Shown: positions 1 to 4,772 of the stretch, in pieces
Position numbering within the stretch: the stretch's first letter is position 1
Layout of the letters: every line of letters begins with the position of its first letter
DNA from: Rubrivivax sp.
GTDB taxonomy: Bacteria; Pseudomonadota; Gammaproteobacteria; Burkholderiales; Burkholderiaceae
Direction of reading: 5' to 3'
Length of the DNA: 6,063 bases
Assembly: GCA_004211235.1 (NCBI GenBank)
Contig: SEEY01000263.1
Location: 1-6,063, forward strand
Made by a program: the position numbers and the translations under genes
Notes under the pieces: generated by a model
What the model was told of the DNA's origin: nothing
Databases searched by the model: none
The model's input: the letters and a program-made list of their open reading frames with translations, nothing else

Positions 1-1517
1 CCCGTGAAGGACGCATGCTCGCCACGCCCGCCTTCGTCGGAGATGACGCTGGCATCCAGCACCGGCCCCACGTCGCGCCAGCCGTCGCCCCAGTCCGCCT
101 GGAACTGCAGCGTCGCGCCGTCCACCTGCGCGGCCAGGCTGACGGCGCCCTCGGCCGGCAGCTGGATCGCCTCCGTCAGCGGGAACTGCACCCGGTTGTC
201 GGGGAAGTCGCCCGGGCAGGACAGGATGCTCAGCACCCGGCCGAGCGTCTCGTGCCAGGTCACCACCAGCGTGTGGAACTTGTGGCGGTTGTAGTAGTGG
301 GTGAGGCCTGCGGCCTGCTGGTAGCTGTCGGGTGAAAAGCGCAGCGTCGTCTCGGCGCGAAAGGCCCAGTCCTCCTGGCGGCGCGCCACCAGGCTCTGCT
401 CGAACCAGCTGCCCATCGACTCCCGACCGGTCAGGCGCAACGCATCGCCGGTCAGCGTGAACAGGCGGTCAGGCTCGGGCGTGCGCAGCCACTGGAATTC
501 CGGGGGCAGGGCGGCCAGGCCCGCAAAGCTGCGCCGCACGGCCTCGCGTGGCCTCGGCTGCACGTCGACAGGCGAGGGCACGTCCAGCGACGGCGTCATG
601 CCGCCTTGCGCGAGGTAGAGCCAGCCGTCGTCGCGCCATTCGCAGCGCTGGATGGCCGTCTCGCGGCCCAGCGGCGAGCGGCGCGTGCCGGGCAGCGGCC
701 GCGTGCAAAGGTGGGCGACATAGGTGCTGCCGTCTGCCAGCTCCACCACCTGCCCGTGCCCCGCGCGTTGCAGCGGCGCATCGGGCGATTCGCGGCTGGT
801 CAGCAGGTGCAGGTTGGGGTGGTTCTCGTAGGGCCCGAGCAGCTCGCGTGATCGCGCCATCGTCACCGCATGGCCGTAGCCGGTGCCGCCTTCGGCCGTG
901 ACGAGGTAGTACCAGCCCTGGCGTTTGAAGATGTGCGGCCCTTCGACCAGCCCGAGCTTCGTTCCCTTGTAGATGTTGGTGACGGGGCCCACCAGCTTGC
1001 GCTGTTGCGCGTCCCATTCCTGCATGACGATGCCGTCGAAGGCCGGCACCTTGGGCGCGCCGCCGATGGAGTTGGTGCGGTGGTTCCACAGCATGTTCAT
1101 GAACCACTTGCGGCCGTCGTCGTCATGGAACAGCGAAGGGTCGAAACCTGACGAGTTCACGTAGACCGGATCGCTCCACGGCCCCTCGATCGACGGCGCC
1201 GTGACGATGTAGTTGTGCGCATCCTTGAAGTTGCCCTCGAAGCGCTTGACGTCGGTATAGACCAGCCAGAAGAGACCGTCCGCGTAGGACAGGCAGGGCG
1301 CCCAGATGCCGCAGGAATCGGGGTTGCCGCGCATGTCCAGCTGGCTCTTGCGCGTCAGCGGCCGGGTCGCCAGCGTCCAGTTGACGAGGTCGCGCGAGTG
1401 GTGGATCTGCACGCCCGGGTACCACTCGAAGGTGGAGGTGGCGATGTAGAAATCGTCGCCGACGCGGCAGAAGGAGGGGTCGGGATTGAAGCCCGGCAGG
1501 ACGGGGTTGCGGATCAT
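1..1517 (-). CDS. GH43 beta-xylosidase (C-terminus beyond window)
   Basis: Hydrolyses xylo-oligosaccharides from the non-reducing end to xylose; some relatives also have alpha-L-arabinofuranosidase activity. No signal peptide is visible, so it is probably cytoplasmic. 505 codons are in view; family members of this type run to about 530-550 residues, so only a short C-terminal piece is missing off the left edge. The N-terminal five-bladed propeller (about residues 4-305) has all three expected acidic residues: D13 in GFNPDPS (general base), D126 in NSSGFDPS (pKa modulator) and E192 in LVEGPH (general acid). RAGHGQ (251-256) and LGRETAIQR (283-291) are also typical. Residues from about 325 onward form the beta-sandwich (DUF1349/concanavalin-like) domain common in GH43 xylosidases. 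The start MIRNPVLPGF places the first motif where the family has it; no clear Shine-Dalgarno is seen. It lies 19 bp after the esterase stop, so it is probably the second gene of one operon. Family assignment is firm; exact substrate is inferred. Confidence 0.93.
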   Translation of the reverse strand, partial: MIRNPVLPGFNPDPSFCRVGDDFYIATSTFEWYPGVQIHHSRDLVNWTLATRPLTRKSQLDMRGNPDSCGIWAPCLSYADGLFWLVYTDVKRFEGNFKDAHNYIVTAPSIEGPWSDPVYVNSSGFDPSLFHDDDGRKWFMNMLWNHRTNSIGGAPKVPAFDGIVMQEWDAQQRKLVGPVTNIYKGTKLGLVEGPHIFKRQGWYYLVTAEGGTGYGHAVTMARSRELLGPYENHPNLHLLTSRESPDAPLQRAGHGQVVELADGSTYVAHLCTRPLPGTRRSPLGRETAIQRCEWRDDGWLYLAQGGMTPSLDVPSPVDVQPRPREAVRRSFAGLAALPPEFQWLRTPEPDRLFTLTGDALRLTGRESMGSWFEQSLVARRQEDWAFRAETTLRFSPDSYQQAAGLTHYYNRHKFHTLVVTWHETLGRVLSILSCPGDFPDNRVQFPLTEAIQLPAEGAVSLAAQVDGATLQFQADWGDGWRDVGPVLDASVISDEGGRGEHASFT

Positions 1518-1540
1518 CGTGGCTGTTCTCGCTGGCTCAT
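1514..1540 (-). other. 8-codon mini-ORF bridging esterase and GH43
   Basis: The 19-bp gap between the two xylan genes is spanned by a reading frame ATG AGC CAG CGA GAA CAG CCA CGA TGA. Its ATG (1540-1538) overlaps the esterase TGA (1539-1537), and its TGA (1516-1514) overlaps the GH43 ATG (1517-1515). Both junctions are therefore ATGA overlaps. This could let a terminating ribosome re-initiate and pass to GH43, which lacks a recognisable Shine-Dalgarno. It may equally be chance: 27 bases is short. It is not proposed as a functional peptide. Confidence 0.3.
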
Positions 1541-3486
1541 TCCGGATACTTCTTGCCCAGGCTCGGCAGCGGCCAGTCGTCGCTGCGTGTCGGGGATGCG
1601 GGCAGGCCGTCGCCACCGACGAGGTTGGACTCGCTCGGGTTGTCCACCCAGCCGTAGCGCGCCGCCAGCGGCGCCTTCACCTGCGGGCTGCTGAGCACGA
1701 CGACGTCGCCTTCGATGCGCGCCGTGGCCGGCACGAAACGACGGTCCGCGCCGGCCAGCGCAAAGCCGCGCAGGGCCTCGCCGGGGTGCGCCGTGCGCAG
1801 GCCGCCCGCCGTGGCCGAGAAGCGCAGCCGCAGCTCGTTGCCGCGCACCTCGCTGCCGGCGAGCACCGGGCCGCTGGCCGGCACCGGGCGCAGGCCGGCG
1901 TCATGCAGGGCCAGGGCCGCCAGGCGCTGGCCGACGGTGCGCTTGTTGCGGGGATGGATGTCGTTGGCGTCGCCCACGTCGGTGGCGACGGCCATGCCGG
2001 TGTGCGGCAGCACGAGCGCCTGGCGCTGCGCCTCGCGCAGCTCGGCCCAGCCACCTTCGCCGATGCGGTTGTTCTGCAGCGGCAGATAGGACGCCAGCTG
2101 CACGAAGAAGAAGGGCAGCTGCGGCTGCTGGAACTGCAGGCGCCAGTCCTGGATCAGCCGCTGAAAGCCGCCCGCGTAGGCCGCCGCACGCCCGGTGTTG
2201 CTCTCGCCCTGATACCAGAGCACGCCGCGGAAGGACAGGCCCTGCAGCGGCGCGATCAGGCCGTTGTGGGCCAGCGTCGGCGCGTCGTTGGCCGTGGGGC
2301 CAGTCGTGCCGCTCACCTCGGCCACGCGGGCGCGCCAGGCGCCGGCCAGCGAGACGGCACCGGCCGGCGTGTCCAGCCGCATGGCCGCCGCGTCGCCGTG
2401 GAAGCCGCCGCCGCCGCCGTTGTCGGTCACCTTCACCGCCACCCAGTTGGCACCCGCGCGAAGCACGCCGGCCGGCAATTCGTAGCGGCGCGGCTGGTCA
2501 TAGCCGCACTGGCCGCCGACGCGCTGGCCGTTCACCCAGACCTCGTCGCAGTCGTCCACCTTGGCCAGGTGCAGGCTGGCGGCGCCGGCGGCCTGGGCCG
2601 CGCTCAGTTCGACGCGCTTGCGCAGCCAGACGACGCCGTCCAGCCCCGGCAGGCCCTGGCCCTCCCAGACGCCCGGCGCCTGCAGCGTGGGCCAGTCCTT
2701 GTCGACCTCGCTGGCGGCGGACCAGCCACTGGTGTCCGCGCCCAGGGCCAGGCCCGGCTGCCAGCGCTTGAGCACCGCGTCGATCTCGGCACGGCGCGCG
2801 GCCGTGAAGGCGGCCTCGTCCGCGGGCAGGGCGCGCACGGCAGCGGACAGGTCCGGGTCACGCAGCGCCACCTCGCGCCGTACCCAGGTCTCCAGATGCG
2901 AGCCGCCCCAGGCGGTGTTGACCAGGCCGATGGGCACGCCTTGCGCGACCTGCATCTGCCGCGCGAAGTGATAGCCGATGGCGCTGAATTCGCCCACCTT
3001 GCCCGCCTCGGCCACGGCCCAGCTGGCCGGCGCGATGTCGGCCTCGGGCTTGAGGCTGGCGCGCAGCGGCACGCGCAGGTGGCGCAGGCTGGCCTCCTGC
3101 GGGCTGGCGATCTCCTGGGCCGCGCTGTCGCTGGACGACAGCGTCCACTCCATGTTGGACTGGCCGCTCAGCAGCCAGACATCGCCGATCAGCACATCGT
3201 TCAGCTCGATGCGCTGGTCACCCGCCACCGTCAGCCGGTAGGGGCCGCCGGCCTTCAGCGCCGGCAACCTGGCTTCCCAGCGCCCGCCGGTGGGCACGCG
3301 CACCGTGGCCTTGCTGCCGGCGAACTCCACTGCAAGCGTCTGGCCCGGCGTGGCCCAGCCCCAGATCCGGATCGGCTGCTCTCGCTGCAGCACCATGTGC
3401 TCACCGAACACCTGAGCCAATTTCACTTCCGCCTGAGCGGCGGCGGCCAGCAGGCCGAGAGCGAACAGGGAGAGCGTCTTTTTCAT
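1537..3486 (-). CDS. secreted sialate O-acetylesterase-like / acetylxylan esterase
   Basis: Predicted carbohydrate O-acetylesterase of the SASA (sialate O-acetylesterase, SGNH-like) family. In this setting it most likely removes acetyl groups from acetylated xylo-oligosaccharides. With the start at 3486 it has 649 residues, opening with a signal peptide (MKK, hydrophobic stretch, AAAAQA, cleavage near residue 19), so it acts in the periplasm or outside. Visible motifs are LLSGQSNMEW with candidate nucleophile S110, GGSHLETW (194-201), WYQGESN (424-430) and DIHPRNK with D509 and H511 as likely catalytic-triad partners. Between the first and second catalytic halves, about residues 255-375, sits a GH2-like sugar-binding jelly-roll insert containing DEVWVNGQRVG. 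A beta-sandwich of about 100 residues ends the protein. An in-frame ATG three codons upstream (3495) is an equally possible start; neither has a Shine-Dalgarno. A third ATG at 3579 would place about 30 non-hydrophobic residues before the signal peptide and lies upstream of the candidate promoter, so it was not used. Substrate (xylan rather than sialate) rests on the adjacent GH43 gene. Confidence 0.9.
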   Translation of the reverse strand: MKKTLSLFALGLLAAAAQAEVKLAQVFGEHMVLQREQPIRIWGWATPGQTLAVEFAGSKATVRVPTGGRWEARLPALKAGGPYRLTVAGDQRIELNDVLIGDVWLLSGQSNMEWTLSSSDSAAQEIASPQEASLRHLRVPLRASLKPEADIAPASWAVAEAGKVGEFSAIGYHFARQMQVAQGVPIGLVNTAWGGSHLETWVRREVALRDPDLSAAVRALPADEAAFTAARRAEIDAVLKRWQPGLALGADTSGWSAASEVDKDWPTLQAPGVWEGQGLPGLDGVVWLRKRVELSAAQAAGAASLHLAKVDDCDEVWVNGQRVGGQCGYDQPRRYELPAGVLRAGANWVAVKVTDNGGGGGFHGDAAAMRLDTPAGAVSLAGAWRARVAEVSGTTGPTANDAPTLAHNGLIAPLQGLSFRGVLWYQGESNTGRAAAYAGGFQRLIQDWRLQFQQPQLPFFFVQLASYLPLQNNRIGEGGWAELREAQRQALVLPHTGMAVATDVGDANDIHPRNKRTVGQRLAALALHDAGLRPVPASGPVLAGSEVRGNELRLRFSATAGGLRTAHPGEALRGFALAGADRRFVPATARIEGDVVVLSSPQVKAPLAARYGWVDNPSESNLVGGDGLPASPTRSDDWPLPSLGKKYPE

Positions 3487-3529
3487 CGTCGTCATCGGGA
3501 ATGCTGTGGCGCCGCGCGTCGGGCGGGGC

Positions 3530-3559
3530 AATGTAGCGCTATCAATGGCAGCGCCACAA
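3530..3559 (-). promoter_or_regulatory. candidate promoter of the xylan operon
   Basis: Reading the minus strand, TTGTGG (3559-3554) is followed by an 18-bp spacer and TACATT (3535-3530). This is a moderate sigma-70-like match, 4 of 6 at each box. It would start transcription near 3523, giving a leader of roughly 30-40 bases before the esterase. It is the best promoter candidate between the upstream tRNA terminator and the esterase, and its -10 overlaps the TAGCGCTA palindrome. Prediction from consensus only. Confidence 0.4.
3531..3544. promoter_or_regulatory. candidate LacI-family (XylR-like) operator
   Basis: The 14-mer ATGTAGCGCTATCA has a perfect 8-bp palindrome TAGCGCTA (3534-3541) with the central CG typical of LacI-family operators. 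From memory, xylan/xylose regulons in Xanthomonas and Caulobacter use a box close to TGGTAGCGCTAACA; this site matches 11 of 14 positions of that form. It sits on the candidate -10 of an esterase/beta-xylosidase operon, where repression relieved by xylose or an oligosaccharide would make sense. The regulator itself is not in the window. Confidence 0.45.
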
Positions 3560-3630
3560 GCCAGACATTCCTTCGCCATGCCGTGGCGGCGCCGCGCTCA
3601 CCACTGCATCAACAGAACCGCCGTGCCCAT

Positions 3631-3656
3631 AAAAAAACGACCGCGAAGGGTCGTTT
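3631..3656 (-). terminator. intrinsic terminator after tRNA-Ser
   Basis: On the minus strand an 8-bp perfect stem (3656-3649 with 3642-3635; arms AAACGACC and GGTCGTTT) closes a 6-base loop and runs into an unbroken T tract (A run 3631-3637 on the plus strand). It begins seven bases after the encoded CCA of the tRNA. It ends the apaH/tRNA transcript and insulates the xylan operon from it. There is no comparable T tract on the other strand. Confidence 0.85.
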
Positions 3657-3662
3657 CGATGT

Positions 3663-3752
3663 TGGCGGAGGCTGTGAGATTCGAACTCACGGGCCGTTTG
3701 ACCGGCCGACGGTTTTCAAGACCGTTGGGTTAAACCGCTCCCCCAAGCCTCC
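3663..3752 (-). tRNA. tRNA-Ser (anticodon UGA)
   Basis: A complete class II tRNA of 90 bases including an encoded CCA (3665-3663). The 7-bp acceptor stem pairs GGAGGCT (3752-3746) with AGCCTCC (3673-3667), with discriminator G at 3666. The anticodon stem ACGGT/ACCGT encloses the 7-base loop CTTGAAA, giving anticodon TGA at 3718-3716, which reads UCA and other UCN serine codons. The long variable arm (GGCCGGTCAAACGGCC) is the hallmark of serine tRNAs. The T arm GTGAG-TTCGAAT-CTCAC is perfect. Its 5' end lies 14 bp after the apaH stop on the same strand, and a terminator follows its 3' end. Confidence 0.97.
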
Positions 3753-3763
3753 GAAGGGTGCGC

Positions 3764-3769
3764 ATTCTA
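3764..3769 (-). promoter_or_regulatory. possible -10 box for tRNA-Ser, overlapping apaH stop
   Basis: Minus-strand TAGAAT (3769-3764) matches 5 of 6 bases of TATAAT and lies 11 bases before the tRNA 5' end. The bases just after it are GC-rich (GCGCACCC), as in stringently controlled stable-RNA promoters. The first three bases are the TAG stop of apaH. No convincing -35 is found 16-18 bp further upstream, so this could be a weak promoter or a coincidence, with the tRNA made by processing of the apaH transcript. Confidence 0.3.
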
Positions 3770-4591
3770 CGAGCCCGGCTTCTGCGCCTGCTCGCATTCG
3801 ACCTGGATGATCTCTCGGCCCGTGCCATCGATGCGCGCTGCCGTGAGCCGGCCGCCCCAGATGCAGCCGGTGTCCAGCCCGAGCAGATGGGGCCGGTCGA
3901 GCAATCCCAGCGTCGACCAGTGGCCGAAGGCGATGGGTACGTCGGCGGTGGCCCGGCCCGGGACGTCGAACCACGGCATGAGGCCGTCGGGCGCCTTGTC
4001 CGCGCCCTCCTTCGCCTTGAAGTCCATCGTGCCGTCGGCCGTGCAGAAGCGCAGTCGCGTCAAGGCATTGACGGTGAAGCGCAGCCGCGCCGTGCCGGTC
4101 AGGGCCGGGTTCCAGCGTGTGGGCTCGTTGCCGTACATCTCCTGGAGGAAGTCGTGCAGGTCGGCGCTGCGAAGCACGTCCTCGACCTCGGCGGCCAGCG
4201 ACAGCGTCGCCTCGCGGCTCCACTGGGGCACGACACCCGCATGCACCATCAGCCAGCCGGCGTCGAAGAGCGCCAGTCGCTGGTGGCGCAGCCAGCCGAG
4301 CAGGGCGTCCCGGTCCGGCGCCTGCAGGATGGCGTCGAGGGTGTCATGGCGGTGCGCGGGCCGAACGCCGTGGGCAACGGCCAGCAGGTGCAGGTCATGG
4401 TTGCCCAGCAGGCAGGTGGCCGAGCCCCCGAGCGCCTGCAGGCGGCGCAGCGTGGCGAGCGATGACGGCCCGCGATTGACCAGATCGCCCAGCAGCCAGA
4501 GGCAGTCACGCGAGGGAGAGAAGTCGATGCGGGCCAGCAGGCGCTCGAAGGCATCGCAGCAGCCCTGCAGGTCGCCGATGAGGTAGTTCAT
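3767..4591 (-). CDS. apaH: bis(5'-nucleosyl)-tetraphosphatase, symmetrical
   Basis: Cleaves diadenosine tetraphosphate (Ap4A) symmetrically to two ADP in the cytoplasm, clearing the alarmone-like dinucleotides produced by aminoacyl-tRNA synthetases under stress; in other bacteria ApaH also decaps Np4-capped RNA. At 274 residues it is close to the roughly 280 of E. coli ApaH and co-linear with it. PPP-phosphatase metal-binding motifs occur in order: GDLQG (6-10), GDLVNRG (35-41), GNHD (63-66), HAG (117-119) and GHW (223-225), followed by the ApaH-typical LDTGCIWGG (239-247). The first motif has Gln where PPP enzymes usually have His (GDxHG); from memory this form is usual in pseudomonad and betaproteobacterial ApaH. 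The start MNYLIGDLQG aligns with the E. coli N-terminus; in-frame ATGs at 4600 and 4618 would add residues without homology. tRNA-Ser follows 14 bp downstream and a PEP-CTERM gene is divergent. Confidence 0.95.
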   Translation of the reverse strand: MNYLIGDLQGCCDAFERLLARIDFSPSRDCLWLLGDLVNRGPSSLATLRRLQALGGSATCLLGNHDLHLLAVAHGVRPAHRHDTLDAILQAPDRDALLGWLRHQRLALFDAGWLMVHAGVVPQWSREATLSLAAEVEDVLRSADLHDFLQEMYGNEPTRWNPALTGTARLRFTVNALTRLRFCTADGTMDFKAKEGADKAPDGLMPWFDVPGRATADVPIAFGHWSTLGLLDRPHLLGLDTGCIWGGRLTAARIDGTGREIIQVECEQAQKPGS

Positions 4592-4610
4592 CCCCCGCAT
4601 GCTAAGGGGA
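4591..4610 (-). promoter_or_regulatory. possible hairpin over the apaH start site
   Basis: On the minus strand TCCCC (4610-4606) can pair with GGGGA (4595-4591), enclosing 10 bases. In the mRNA this would cover the G-rich stretch immediately before the start codon and the A of AUG. The G run abuts the ATG with no spacer, so it is a poor Shine-Dalgarno in any case. A five-pair stem is modest; regulation through it is speculative. Confidence 0.25.
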
Positions 4611-4671
4611 CGCGGCATGTCGGCATTCTTGACAAAAACAAAGGCAATTCCGAGAAGTGTTTGCTAAATGG

Positions 4672-4687
4672 TTGTGGCTGAACACAA
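4672..4687. repeat. inverted repeat TTGTG-N6-CACAA
   Basis: Perfect 5-bp inverted repeat with a 6-base spacer, 16 bp overall, immediately upstream of the sigma-54-like promoter. It has the size and symmetry of a dimeric regulator site. Enhancer-binding proteins usually bind farther upstream than this, so a role as activator site is uncertain. Confidence 0.3.
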
Positions 4688-4705
4688 ATTCGCGGTGGCG
4701 CGAAT
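4688..4705. repeat. inverted repeat ATTCGCG-N4-CGCGAAT overlapping promoter
   Basis: Perfect 7-bp arms (4688-4694 and 4699-4705) around GTGG. It overlaps the -24 element of the candidate sigma-54 promoter, so a protein bound here would compete with polymerase. It could also fold as a short hairpin if transcribed. Part of the symmetry comes from the GC-rich promoter core itself. Confidence 0.35.
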
Positions 4706-4711
4706 ATTGCG
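4696..4711 (+). promoter_or_regulatory. sigma-54 (RpoN) promoter of the PEP-CTERM gene
   Basis: TGGCGCGAATATTGCG matches the -24/-12 consensus TGGCACG-N4-TTGCW at 10 of 12 positions, with the essential GG (4697-4698) and GC (4709-4710) separated by exactly 10 bases. Transcription would start near 4722, leaving a leader of about 50 bases. Known context: genomes with exosortase A and PEP-CTERM proteins commonly carry the PrsK/PrsR two-component pair, PrsR being a sigma-54-dependent activator. No good sigma-70 alternative was found nearby. rpoN, prsK and prsR are not in this window. Confidence 0.6.
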
Positions 4712-4724
4712 CACTGCCGCGCGC

Positions 4725-4746
4725 CCAGGCCGTTGCACCGGCCTGG
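4725..4746 (+). promoter_or_regulatory. strong hairpin at 5' end of PEP-CTERM leader
   Basis: Perfect 8-bp GC-rich stem, CCAGGCCG (4725-4732) with CGGCCTGG (4739-4746), and a 6-base loop TTGCAC. It starts about three bases after the predicted sigma-54 start point and ends 17 bases before the Shine-Dalgarno. A 5'-terminal stem of this kind often protects mRNA from 5'-dependent decay. It is followed by ATTTTC, too short a T run for a convincing terminator, though attenuation cannot be excluded. Confidence 0.45.
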
Positions 4747-4763
4747 ATTTTCAGCTTCCCTTT

Positions 4764-4767
4764 GGAG
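4764..4767 (+). promoter_or_regulatory. ribosome binding site of the PEP-CTERM gene
   Basis: GGAG with a 5-base spacer before the ATG at 4773. It is the only clear Shine-Dalgarno in the window, and it decides the start against the in-frame ATG at 4668. The latter lies upstream of the predicted promoter and would put a non-hydrophobic extension before the signal peptide. Confidence 0.75.
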
Positions 4768-4772
4768 ACTCG

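Noticed and set aside
3487..3579. N-terminal extension of the esterase to the ATG at 3579
   Set aside because: It would place about 30 non-hydrophobic residues before a typical lysine-plus-hydrophobic signal peptide and would start upstream of the candidate promoter.
1486..3810. 774-codon open frame on the plus strand
   Set aside because: It is antisense to the esterase, the intergenic region and the tRNA. Its product is a low-complexity Arg/Ala/Gln/His-rich string with no domain, as expected from a GC-rich shadow frame.
3807..4586. 259-codon plus-strand frame opposite apaH
   Set aside because: It is antisense to a gene with all ApaH motifs, and the product is a Ser/Arg/Pro-rich string with no recognisable domain.
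4629..4634. Perfect TTGACA as a -35 box for the PEP-CTERM gene
   Set aside because: No -10-like hexamer lies 15-19 bp downstream. The sigma-54 match further right is better supported.
4668..4772. Upstream ATG start for the PEP-CTERM protein
   Set aside because: It adds 35 residues with no Shine-Dalgarno, would precede the predicted promoter and would bury the signal peptide. The ATG at 4773 has GGAG at proper spacing.
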